Positions 32,680 through 40,510 of a stretch of 64,000 bases of DNA are shown piece by piece; the stretch's first letter is position 1, and every line of letters starts with the position of its first letter. The notes under the pieces are model-generated. The model searched no databases and was not told where the DNA came from. It worked only from the letters and a program-made list of their open reading frames with translations. The stretch is from NCBI RefSeq assembly GCF_003382685.1, contig NZ_KZ859512.1:44876-108875 (forward strand), given 5' to 3'. The translations under genes and the position numbers were made by a program. Source of the DNA: Halorussus litoreus (GTDB lineage Archaea > Halobacteriota > Halobacteria > Halobacteriales > Haladaptataceae).

Positions 32680-32869
32680 ATCCCAGTGGTGGTACTGCCG
32701 TCTACTTAGTGGCTGTCCGTCCACGTTGAAAGTGAAATTATTATCTCCACGTGGAAATTGATACGCCACCGTTCTTGCGCGAAGAGACCGATTGAAGTAC
32801 AGGGAATTCCTGCTGCTTTCCCGGTAGGAAGAAGTCCAGGAGTTCAGCATTAGGTTTGCTGATGCGAAG

Positions 32870-34045
32870 TCATTCTTCGCCAGTTACGATTCTCCTACGT
32901 AAGTAGGGTGCGAGGAACGAGGCCATGGCAGCAAACACCGGGTTCCCTGTTAGATGTAGCGTGATAGAAAAGAGCATAAATCTAAGTACCATAATCTGAT
33001 AGTCCTGGGATAACGACGTGAACCACGTCCTGGCCTGTCCTGTGTTCAATATCGATTCGGCAACCAGCGCCGGAATCTCAAACACCAGTTCCGTTGAAAA
33101 CGCGTCCTGATCCGGTAATGTAGCATCAACCGTTGTACCCGTTGCTCCATTGATCGAAGTGGTCGAGGAGTTGGAGGCCTCTGTTGGGGTTATCTCTGCC
33201 GTCGTTGGTGAGGCTTCTGCAACCGTCGAAGCCTGTGGAGAAGGCGAGGTTCCAGTAGCAGTCCCAGCATTGGCTGGGTGGAGTGAAGCAAGATCCGCTA
33301 TTACAGGTGCGGGAAACTGTATCTCTGGCAGTGACTGGATTAATGACTCTGTAGTATGTTCCAGAATCGCTTGGTGCTGACGATTGATGTGTGCCAGGGT
33401 CGGCGATAGGGCTGACTGGAGTACGTCAACTTGTTGATTCAACACCGGCTGCGTTACCGTCTGAACGAGACTAGCCTGGGATTGAATCATCGGTTCGAGT
33501 AGGCTGTCCATCCCGCTGGCCGCCATGTATGTTTTTGTCGGAGGGGTAATGCTCTCCTCTATCGTCTCTCGAACTGTGTCAATGTCAAGTGGAAATGAAG
33601 GGGCCGTACGCTCAACCGGGTCTCCTACTGATTCATCTTCTACTTCATAATCCAAATAGACCGTTCCAACATACTCACGCAAAATCTGTTCAACTGGTTC
33701 ATCCAGTTCAATGGTTTCGGCAGCTTCCTCCACGTCTTTCCCCACTGTGAAGAAAGCCTGACCAAGACTGGCTACTTTCGTGGACACCGTCGTTGGCGGC
33801 TCTTCAAATATCAGGCGGTAGACCGTCAGCGCTTCTCGAACATCCTCTTCTGAGTGTTCTACTTCCTCAGAAACGGATTCGATGTCCTCAAGGTCACGAT
33901 AGAGTTCCCCCGCCTGCCGAATGGTTTCACACCATTCAAAAGAAACTTGTTCCCGCCGTTTTTCCCGACGATCCTCCATCTCTTCCATGAATTTCTCGAA
34001 GTCGAACTCTTTCGATTTTTCATCGGAGCGTTCCTGATCGTCCAT
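32870..34045 (-). CDS. Hypothetical protein with helical N-terminus and hydrophobic C-terminus
   Basis: A 391-residue protein. The N-terminal charged coiled coil (about 1-50) leads into a possible helix-turn-helix (SVSEEVEHSEEDVREALTVYRLIFEEPP) of a kind I have seen in haloarchaeal orphan proteins. A Ser/Thr/Ala-rich linker (about 255-310) precedes a C-terminal segment with two hydrophobic stretches (QIMVLRFMLFSITLHL, NPVFAAMASFLAPYL) and a basic end. It is the first gene of the leftward block. Function unknown. Confidence 0.55.
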   Translation of the reverse strand: MDDQERSDEKSKEFDFEKFMEEMEDRREKRREQVSFEWCETIRQAGELYRDLEDIESVSEEVEHSEEDVREALTVYRLIFEEPPTTVSTKVASLGQAFFTVGKDVEEAAETIELDEPVEQILREYVGTVYLDYEVEDESVGDPVERTAPSFPLDIDTVRETIEESITPPTKTYMAASGMDSLLEPMIQSQASLVQTVTQPVLNQQVDVLQSALSPTLAHINRQHQAILEHTTESLIQSLPEIQFPAPVIADLASLHPANAGTATGTSPSPQASTVAEASPTTAEITPTEASNSSTTSINGATGTTVDATLPDQDAFSTELVFEIPALVAESILNTGQARTWFTSLSQDYQIMVLRFMLFSITLHLTGNPVFAAMASFLAPYLRRRIVTGEE

Positions 34046-34116
34046 TTATCTGTCGTTCGTAGTGCATCACTAAAGAATCCCGATTAACCAGATGCCTTTC
34101 CTCAGATGACGACATC

Positions 34117-34239
34117 GTGACGACCTACGTGCCGACCGACAAACTTGCTGATGCACGGGCATTAGAACACGTCGAGGTCAAGGTTGTCGAGGAATACGAG
34201 CACGAGTACCTGATCTCCGTGACGGCACCGAGTACGTAG
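34117..34239 (+). CDS. Short ORF or gene remnant
   Basis: A 40-residue frame from GTG 34117, with TYVPTDKLADARALEHVEVKV, then a beta-like EYLISVTAPST end. The codons before the GTG are also open and protein-like, so it may be the tail of a larger lost gene. Not recognised. Confidence 0.35.
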   Translation: MTTYVPTDKLADARALEHVEVKVVEEYEHEYLISVTAPST

Positions 34240-34794
34240 GGATACTCCCTTGGTGCAGGAGACTAGTAGCTACCTTGAACTTTATCCGAACGGGTGTCTA
34301 TCGATACAAAAAATGTGATGATCTAGGTGAGAGAAACTGTTCCACTGTCTCTTGCCCGTGTAACTTGTACAAAGTAGTGTTGCTCCCCCGAATTGGTTAA
34401 AGCAAACGGGCTTAACGACGCAGGGGTGCCCCGGGATGTGAGCCCTCCGGTAATGGCTCAACGACGTGGGGTAGCCACCACAACCTTTGGACATTGAGCG
34501 AACGGCTCAAATCGGGTGGTAGGAAGCTTTACCCCGCGTTCTGGGGTGTGTGCCACGCTGAGCGAACACTGATCGCACGCTGGATTACCTCTGATTTATG
34601 AAAGCCGTAGCATGATGGTAGAATGGCTCATGTCCCAGCGGTTTTATCCGGGATGCCGGTGTAGCTGGCGCTACAAGCAGGGTGGATCAAGAACACAAAT
34701 CGTCGTTGAGAACGGTGTGAGGCCGCCGGATTCACCGGTTTCGAAGAGAGGTGTTGGCGAACGGTGATGTGCGGGACCCCACGTGTTAGTAGGC
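34240..34794. other. Non-coding right end of the element
   Basis: No protein-like frame is seen in this 555-bp stretch. It contains several inverted pairs (gagccctccggtaatggctc, gtggggtagccaccac, taccccgcgttctggggt), with a GGAAGC just before the last, faintly recalling the right ends of IS200/IS605 elements. A decayed transposon end or a structured RNA are both possible. The attachment repeat follows directly. Confidence 0.35.
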
Positions 34795-34841
34795 TGAGCT
34801 TCCCAAGCTCATAGCCCGGGTTCAATTCCCGGCCGGCGCAT
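34795..34841 (+). other. attR core (distal copy of the tRNA 3' half)
   Basis: Exact 47-bp copy of 24105-24151: anticodon stem 3' side, variable region, T arm, acceptor end and one extra T. Bases on both outer sides differ from the left copy, which sets the repeat's limits. Confidence 0.9.
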
Positions 34842-34853
34842 CTCTACCTTCGA

Positions 34854-35579
34854 TTAGAGGATGTCGGGCAGCCCGTCGGTCTTGTTCGTTGCAGCGTGGA
34901 GCTCGGAGACGCCTTCGAAGGTCAAGAACTCGACGCGGTCGCTGATGGGGTCGAAGCCGCTCTGGCCGATCCGTTTCTCGAACTGGCTCTTTCGGGATTC
35001 GTCCGCGACGATGACGAAGTTCGCGTAGTAGTCCCGGAGGTCCAGAAACTTGTGCAGCGAGTTCTGGAAGTCCGTGGAGAACTCGACTTCGAAGAGGCTG
35101 TCGGGCATTTGGCGCTCGTTGAACCAGAGAACGTCGACCGTGCGGGCACGCCGCAGTAGTTCCTCATACCCGAACTCGTGGATACTCTCTAGACTCCGAA
35201 CGTCGCCCAACGTTCTGTCCAGAAATTCCCTGTTCTTGTCCTGGGAGGGAACCCACGTTTGAGCTCGCCGGACGTTTCCAACCTCCGCCAGCAACCCCTG
35301 AAAGTACCAGTGGTTGTACCGGTCCTGTTCCAGTTCCGAGGCGGATTCCGCGTAGACGTGCTCCGGTAACTCTTCGCGGTGATCTTCCAGCGCCCAGAGC
35401 CCCGGTCGAAGCTTGAAAAATCGGTCGTGATTCTGAACGATCCGGCGGATGCTGGCGTTCGGCGTCTTGGTCTTCCACTCGCTTCCGTCGACCTCCGGAG
35501 CGCGCTGATACAGTCGCTTCAGCGTCGCGTAGCCGTCGTTTTCCTGCATCACCTGTTCGACAGCCTCGTACTGGTACAT
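34854..35579 (-). CDS. HARE-HTH-like domain fused to a PD-(D/E)xK-like nuclease domain
   Basis: A 241-residue protein from ATG 35579. Residues 5-66 resemble a HARE-type winged helix (YEAVEQVMQENDGYATLKRLYQ, ending FKLRPGLWALED), a domain linked with restriction and DNA-modification systems. Residues 95-200 carry Glu99, Asp149 (TVDVLWFN) and the EVE pair Glu164/Glu166 (SLFEVEFSTDFQNSLHKFLDL), then a beta strand NFVIVADESRK, as in restriction-like nucleases where Lys is replaced. It sits 13 bp outside attR, so it is chromosomal or belongs to an older insertion. Probably a defence or repair protein. Confidence 0.6.
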   Translation of the reverse strand: MYQYEAVEQVMQENDGYATLKRLYQRAPEVDGSEWKTKTPNASIRRIVQNHDRFFKLRPGLWALEDHREELPEHVYAESASELEQDRYNHWYFQGLLAEVGNVRRAQTWVPSQDKNREFLDRTLGDVRSLESIHEFGYEELLRRARTVDVLWFNERQMPDSLFEVEFSTDFQNSLHKFLDLRDYYANFVIVADESRKSQFEKRIGQSGFDPISDRVEFLTFEGVSELHAATNKTDGLPDIL

Positions 35580-35679
35580 TGTACTGCTCACCGAAGCCGA
35601 GAGATAAAGATCCTTGCCACCGACATCACACTGCCGGTTAGAAATCGACGACAACGTAGAAACACTCGCGCCTCGGCAG

Positions 35680-36489
35680 TCACAACGGTTCCCGAAGCGT
35701 CCAGCGGTCGCTTCGAGGGTCCAGATTCGACGGTTCTGCCCCGCGCTCGGCTACAATTCCGGCGTGGTACAGCATCGCCTTCAGTTGGAACACGGTCGGC
35801 GAGTGATAGACGTTTCCGTCCGTCAGCTCGGCCAACTGAAGCTCACCGTCTCGGCTCAGCACTCGCTCTCTGGCGTCGTCGGTCCCTCGAACGAACAACT
35901 CGATGGCGAACGACGGGTGGCGTTCGTGGAGCCACTCGACGAGGTTCACGAGCGTCGGCTCCCTGATCCCGTGCTCGTGCATCTCCTGGAGCTCCTCGAC
36001 CAGCAGTTGGGTCGCCGGATACGCGAACACGACGCGTCGGGTCAGCTGTCCCCACGCGGGCGCGAGGTCGTAGAATCGCTGCGAACTCCCGTGCCACTCG
36101 GAGAACACCGCCAGCGCGTCCTCGACGGACCCGTACCGGTGTAGCGCGAAGCGGACGACCTCCCGGCCGAGCGGGGTCAACCGAACCCCCTCCGGCCTGT
36201 CGTCGATCAGGTTCAGGAACGCCGCGCCTCGCCGCGCGCTGTCGATCTCCCGAACCACGTCGTTGTCCATCATCAGGTCGTCGGTCGCCCCGTCGGCGTA
36301 GTGGGCGAGCGGATACCCGAGGTAGTTCTTGGGGTGGTTGAGTCCGAACGACTTGTTCGCGACGCCCTGCGCGCTCGCCTGAAATCGGATCGCCGAGGTC
36401 TCGGTGGTGGTGGGACTTCCGACGATTCGCGGCGTCTCCAGCGGTTCGACCGAGCCGTCGGTCTCGACGCCGAGCACGCCGACGTTCAA
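35680..36489 (-). CDS. Unrecognised protein with a winged-helix-like centre
   Basis: A 269-residue soluble protein. Around residues 85-115 is RRGAAFLNLIDDRPEGVRLTPLGREVVRFALHR, which reads as the last helix and wing of a winged-helix domain. The rest is helical, with aromatic-rich segments. It lies 100 bp upstream of the nuclease-like gene on the same strand and may be its partner. No catalytic motif is visible. Confidence 0.55.
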   Translation of the reverse strand: MNVGVLGVETDGSVEPLETPRIVGSPTTTETSAIRFQASAQGVANKSFGLNHPKNYLGYPLAHYADGATDDLMMDNDVVREIDSARRGAAFLNLIDDRPEGVRLTPLGREVVRFALHRYGSVEDALAVFSEWHGSSQRFYDLAPAWGQLTRRVVFAYPATQLLVEELQEMHEHGIREPTLVNLVEWLHERHPSFAIELFVRGTDDARERVLSRDGELQLAELTDGNVYHSPTVFQLKAMLYHAGIVAERGAEPSNLDPRSDRWTLREPL

Positions 36490-36519
36490 CTCGATCTGTT
36501 CAAGTATCTGTACACAGCG

Positions 36520-37227
36520 TCACTCGAATCCGTTCTCGACCAACTCCAGCAGTTCCGCCGTCTCGCGCTCGTCGAACGTCATCGGCCGTCTCCACCACGG
36601 TCCCTTGCCAGAATCGCTCGACAGTTCGGTGACGACGCGATTCGCTTCCGACCCCTGCTCGGGCGAACTCAGCGGAACTGCGGTCTCGTACAGGCCGGAT
36701 TCGCCCTCGTCGCCCGCCAGCAGGACTGCGGCGTCGAACTCCTCGCGCTTGACGTGAGCGTTGTTCTCGAAGGTCGCGCGCTCGCTCGCGGACAGGGCCG
36801 CGTACGCGTCGCCGGGCACGGGGTCGCGCGCGAGGCGGAACTGGCCGACGAGGTACGCGCCCCAGTCGGGCGCGATCCACTCGCGCTCGGGCTCGCCGCG
36901 AGTCGTCAGCGTCGCGTAGAAGAGAGCGTAGTCGCCCTCGCGCAGGTCCAGCAAGGGCCGGGCCTTCACTCCGTACGGGTCTCCGTAGGTGTAGCGCTCG
37001 CACTCGGGGTACTCGGCGAACTCCGGGTCGAGGTGGACCGGTGACTCGACAGCCCCGTCCGGAAGGTCGGTTTCGAGCGAGAGGTCGGCGTAGGTCGGCA
37101 CCGGCTCGGCGGTCGGCGCGTCCTCCGGGATGGGGACGAACTCGAACGAGCCGTCCGGGTGGACGGGACCACGGACGCCCGGCGCGTTCGTGTTGGCTCC
37201 GACGTTGATTGCGACTGCGCGGGGCAT
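36520..37227 (-). CDS. Nucleotide-modification-associated domain 3 (Nmad3)-like protein
   Basis: A 235-residue protein starting MPRAVAINVGANTNAPGVRG then PVHPDGSFEFVPIPE, the form of Nmad3 proteins, which are associated with modified-base systems in phages and mobile elements. A YTYGDPYGVKARPLLDLREGDYALFYATL strand and WIAPDWGAYLVGQFRL follow. The ATG at 37227 is chosen because the frame upstream is Arg-rich. In haloarchaea the family is also found outside obvious modification loci, so the function is open. Confidence 0.55.
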   Translation of the reverse strand: MPRAVAINVGANTNAPGVRGPVHPDGSFEFVPIPEDAPTAEPVPTYADLSLETDLPDGAVESPVHLDPEFAEYPECERYTYGDPYGVKARPLLDLREGDYALFYATLTTRGEPEREWIAPDWGAYLVGQFRLARDPVPGDAYAALSASERATFENNAHVKREEFDAAVLLAGDEGESGLYETAVPLSSPEQGSEANRVVTELSSDSGKGPWWRRPMTFDERETAELLELVENGFE

Positions 37228-37295
37228 TCGAGTCGGGTCGACGACTCCGACCGAGAAAGGACTGTCGCTCCCGACGCGAAGCTCAGGAGGCCCCG

Positions 37296-37565
37296 CTACG
37301 GCGCGGCCATCGGATTGACGCAGTTCCGACAGTACGTGAATCCTGTCGCGTTTTCGGTGCCACAGCGGGGACAGACCACTACCGAGGGGTCGTCGCTGTG
37401 CGGTCGGTCGTCGGCGGCGAACTCCTCGAACGCGGCCGGGTCCCGGTTCGGCGTCGTCGAGTTGAACAGCGGCGCGTCCTCGTCGCTCCGGAGGTAGCGG
37501 TAGATGAGCAACTGGACGAGCGAGAACGCGAGCACGTACAGCACGATCCACCCCCACACGCCCAT
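37296..37565 (-). CDS. Small membrane protein with C-terminal zinc ribbon
   Basis: An 89-residue protein. One transmembrane helix (GWIVLYVLAFSLVQLLIYRYL, about 3-23), an acidic linker, and a C-terminal ribbon CPRCGTENATGFTYCRNCV. The architecture is frequent in haloarchaea; function unknown. It lies between the Nmad3-like gene and the sugar dehydrogenase, both on the same strand. Confidence 0.7.
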   Translation of the reverse strand: MGVWGWIVLYVLAFSLVQLLIYRYLRSDEDAPLFNSTTPNRDPAAFEEFAADDRPHSDDPSVVVCPRCGTENATGFTYCRNCVNPMAAP

Positions 37566-37638
37566 ATCGTGGTATAGGGTGTCATGGTACTTTGCTTTTC
37601 TGTCGGGAATTCGAGTACGGCGCGACGGCCGACCGAGC

Positions 37639-38745
37639 TTACGCCGGATGGATGCGGAGCACGCGGTCGTCCTGCGGTGCGGGCGTCCCGCGACCGTCCT
37701 GGTTGCTGGTCGTGACGTAGAGGTGGTCGTCCGGACCGGTGAAGACGGTCCGGAGGCGGCCGTACCTGTCGTCGAGCAGACGCTCCTGTTCGACCACTTC
37801 GTCGTCGCCGTCGAACCGAACTCGCCGGAGGTGGACGCCGGCGAGCGTCCCGAAGAAGAAGTCGCCCTGCCAGTCGGCGATGGCTCCGTCGTAGAAGGTC
37901 GCGCTCCCGGGTGCAATGGTCGGGGTGTACGAGACGAGTGGGTCGGTAAATCGGTCGCCGTCGGTCGGTCCCATCACCTCGGGCCAGCCGTAGTTGCGGC
38001 CCGCGCGGAGGACGTTCACCTCGTCGTCGGTGTCCGGTCCGTGCTCGGTGCTGAAGAGGGTGTCCTCACGCCACGCGAGCCCCTGCGGGTTCCGGTGGCC
38101 GTAGGTGAACACTTCGTTGTCGAACGGGTTTTCGGGATGGGGCTCGCCGTCCGGGGTGAGCCGGAGGGTCTTCCCCGCGAGCGAGTCGACGTCCTGGGCA
38201 CGCTCGCGCTCGCCCGCGTCGCCGGTCGTGACGTACAGCGCATCCTCCGGTCCGAACGCGATTCGGCCCCCGTCGTGAGTCGACCCGCCGGGAATCCCGT
38301 CGAGGACGACCGACTCGCGGGCGAACCCGTCGCTCACTCGGTGGCGGACGACCCGATTGGTGAGCTCGCCGCCGCTCCCGTCGGCGTCGCTCCGGTACGT
38401 CTGATAGGTGTACGCGAGGTCCGAATCCTCCGGATGGAACGCGAAGCCGAGTAGGCCGCCTTCCCCGCGCGGCGCAACCCGGCCGGTCAGGTCGGCGACC
38501 TCCTCCTTGAGGTCGGTCTCGGGCGAGACGCGCTGGATCCGACCGGGGCGCTCGGTGAGGTAGAGGTCGCCGTCGGGTCCGAACGCAGCGCCCCACGGGA
38601 CTTCGAGGTTCATCGTCACCGTCTCGATGCGGAATCGCGGACGCTCCGTGGTCGTGGTGGGATCGCTGCCGGCCGACCGCAGACAGCCGGCGGTCCCGGT
38701 CAGTCCCGCCGCCGCCAGCGACCGAAGGTAGGAGCGCCGCTCCAT
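37639..38745 (-). CDS. PQQ-type glucose/sorbosone dehydrogenase family lipoprotein
   Basis: A 368-residue six-bladed beta-propeller of the soluble aldose sugar dehydrogenase (GSDH) family. The signal RRSYLRSLAAAGLTGTAGC is a Tat/lipobox start. Family segments follow: LEVPWGAAFGPDGDLYLTERPGRI, GGLLGFAFHPED, STHDGGRIAFGPEDALYVTTGD, TYGHRNPQGLAW, STEHGPDTDDEVN and GRNYGWP. The catalytic His (THDGG) is present. It likely oxidises aldoses outside the cell with PQQ; PQQ supply is not visible here. Confidence 0.88.
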   Translation of the reverse strand: MERRSYLRSLAAAGLTGTAGCLRSAGSDPTTTTERPRFRIETVTMNLEVPWGAAFGPDGDLYLTERPGRIQRVSPETDLKEEVADLTGRVAPRGEGGLLGFAFHPEDSDLAYTYQTYRSDADGSGGELTNRVVRHRVSDGFARESVVLDGIPGGSTHDGGRIAFGPEDALYVTTGDAGERERAQDVDSLAGKTLRLTPDGEPHPENPFDNEVFTYGHRNPQGLAWREDTLFSTEHGPDTDDEVNVLRAGRNYGWPEVMGPTDGDRFTDPLVSYTPTIAPGSATFYDGAIADWQGDFFFGTLAGVHLRRVRFDGDDEVVEQERLLDDRYGRLRTVFTGPDDHLYVTTSNQDGRGTPAPQDDRVLRIHPA

Positions 38746-38939
38746 GCTCGGTCGAACGACAGCCCGGGAGAAAAGTAGCGTGGTTTCCGAGCGAAACGGG
38801 TCGCCAGAACTGTCACGAGCCGTCCGAAGGGGACCAAACGGACGGCGACGCGACGCAGGGGTGCGGTGGTGGGAGTCGCGGCGGCGGGGAGTCGCGGCGG
38901 TGGGACGCGGAATCGCCGCGACGGGGGTCGTGTCGGACG

Positions 38940-39191
38940 TTACGCGGGAGCGACGCGCCACGTGGTCGCGCTCGTGTACGACCACTTCTCGATCTCGAGG
39001 TCGGTCGCGGAGTCTTTGAGCTTCACCATGAGTGCGCCGATCTCCTTGGCGGACAGTTCGACCTCGTCGGCGATGAACTTGCTCTTGAAGTACATCTCGC
39101 CGTCGTCGGCCTTCTGCCGGAGGAACTGCTTGAGCCGCTGTTCCTTCGACCGCGGTTCGGGCGCATCGGAGGGCTTCGTAGTTGCGCTCAT
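38940..39191 (-). CDS. Small haloarchaeal protein resembling DUF7123 (winged-helix-like)
   Basis: An 83-residue protein with KEQRLKQFLRQKADDGEMYFKSKFIADEVELSAKEIGALMVKL, a helix-turn-helix pattern, ending WSYTSATTWRV. The ATG at 39191 is chosen because a TATA-like ATATAAAG at 39221-39228 lies about 30 nt ahead of it. Probably a small DNA-binding protein. Confidence 0.7.
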   Translation of the reverse strand: MSATTKPSDAPEPRSKEQRLKQFLRQKADDGEMYFKSKFIADEVELSAKEIGALMVKLKDSATDLEIEKWSYTSATTWRVAPA

Positions 39192-39528
39192 CGTCGTTTC
39201 GGCGTAGGCGTCGGGGGATGATATAAAGGGGCGACGATTAGGATGGTTTTCCGCCGATTTCCATAATGAAAACAACAAGACGACGGAAAATGAGATGAAA
39301 ATGACTTTTCACGACGTTTTCTGAGAGCCCTTTATCGTTCAAAAACGTCTCTAAGTCTTTGTTTCGCCACTATCGTCCCTGTGGCCCTTCGGCTTGCGAG
39401 CGTCTGACATGGTTGAGGGGTGACGGTTCGGATTCAGGCCGCGGTCGGCGTTTGGTGGGGGTGTACGGAGAACTAAGCGATCACGGCGACCAGCGAGGCG
39501 TTGCGCTACGTGCGCTCGCGCACCCGGA
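39192..39528. other. Intergenic region without a recognisable gene
   Basis: The first part holds the promoter of the gene at 38940-39191 and an AT-rich stretch with repeated AAAATGA-like words (39240-39320). The remainder, next to moaE, has no protein-like frame or strong hairpin. Confidence 0.5.
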
Positions 39529-40377
39529 CTACGAGCGCTCGTGGACCCAGAACTGCTCGTCGGTCGTGACCTCCTTCTTGAATATCGGGACCTCCTCCTT
39601 CAGGCGGTCGATGCCGTCCTCGACCGTTCGGAACGCCTCCCCGCGGTGGCCCGCGAGCACCACGACGAACACGATGTCCTCGCCGTACTCGATGACGCCG
39701 GTCCGGTGGTGCATCACCACCTCGAAGACGCCGTCGCGTTCCTCCAACTCCGCGGCGAGCGCTTCCATCCGCTCCTCGGCGACGCCCTCGTACTTCTCGA
39801 ACTCGAGTCGCTCGGTGGGTTCGTCCTCGGGCTCGTCCTTCGCGCGGACTCGACCGGTGAACGTGGCGATAGCGCCGGAGTACGGCGCGTCCTCCGAGCG
39901 CTTCGCTTCCGCGACCAGCGATTCGAGCGTCTCGTACGGTTCGGTGGCGTCGAGTTTCGCACGGACCTCGGCGGGGTCCACGTCGGCGGGACCGTCTTCG
40001 GCTACCAGCGTCTCGCCGCTCGGAACTTCGCCCCCAAGATCCCCGCCGCTCCGGTCCTCGTCCACGACCACCCGCGGCGCGTCCGCGTCTGGGAATCCGA
40101 TGAGGATCGCGTAGTCGTAGTCGGGCGCGAGGTCGTCGAGCAGGTCCGAGACCGACCGGTCCCGACCGCTCGCCCGCCAGCCGTCCGCCGCGACCTCGTA
40201 CGTCGCCGTTTCGGGGGCGTCGTGGACCGTCGCGCTCTCGGGCGCATCGCGGGCCGAGTCACCGGCTTCTGCTCGACGCAGTACCGCGACCCGGCCGTCC
40301 CTGCCGAGGTGGCTCGCGAGTCGGTCGGTGACCGTCCGCGTCGCGGCGTCCGCGCCGACGACGCTCAGTACGTGCAT
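39529..40377 (-). CDS. moaE: Molybdopterin synthase catalytic subunit MoaE with N-terminal MobB-like domain
   Basis: Inserts sulfur into precursor Z to form molybdopterin, with MoaD. In this 282-residue protein residues 1-120 resemble MobB (VLSVVGADAATRTVTDRLASHL and YDYAILIGFPDADAPRVVV) but with an altered P-loop. Residues 155-282 are MoaE: YSGAIATFTGRVR, MHHRTGVIEYGEDIVFVVVLAGHRGEAF, LKEEVPIFKKE with the active-site Lys region, and the EQFWVHE end. The fusion is known in haloarchaea. The MobB part likely no longer binds GTP. Confidence 0.92.
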   Translation of the reverse strand: MHVLSVVGADAATRTVTDRLASHLGRDGRVAVLRRAEAGDSARDAPESATVHDAPETATYEVAADGWRASGRDRSVSDLLDDLAPDYDYAILIGFPDADAPRVVVDEDRSGGDLGGEVPSGETLVAEDGPADVDPAEVRAKLDATEPYETLESLVAEAKRSEDAPYSGAIATFTGRVRAKDEPEDEPTERLEFEKYEGVAEERMEALAAELEERDGVFEVVMHHRTGVIEYGEDIVFVVVLAGHRGEAFRTVEDGIDRLKEEVPIFKKEVTTDEQFWVHERS

Positions 40378-40510
40378 ACGCCGTCTTTGGTCGGGACCGC
40401 GCTTGTAGGCTTCGGTGACTCGCTTTTTCTCGGTGAACGATAACTCTCCACATACCTCGAACTTCCGTCTTCGGTGGCTTCAAGCCCCGACCCGCCGTCT
40501 GTCGGAGTCG

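Larger units (their letters stand above)
24105..34841. mobile_element. 10.7-kb integrative element inserted in tRNA-Gly(CCC)
   Basis: The borders are a 47-bp exact direct repeat of the tRNA 3' half. A tyrosine recombinase lies beside the intact tRNA, reading away from it, as in many archaeal integrative elements. The interior is visibly less GC-rich than both flanks. It holds about ten tiny overlapping genes, a C5-cytosine methyltransferase, and a leftward block of unrecognised genes. I see no capsid, terminase, replication or conjugation gene, so it is a satellite-like element, a genomic island or a decayed provirus or plasmid. Confidence 0.9.

Noticed and set aside
34240..34560. A TnpB-type guide RNA or IS200/IS605 right end.
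   Set aside because: Only a weak GGAAGC-plus-stem resemblance is present and no tnpA or tnpB gene is nearby; kept as a possibility only.
34560..34794. A tRNA-like stretch (gtagcatgatggtagaatggctc) near attR.
   Set aside because: It does not fold into a cloverleaf. Only the 47-bp tRNA 3' half after it is a true tRNA relic.
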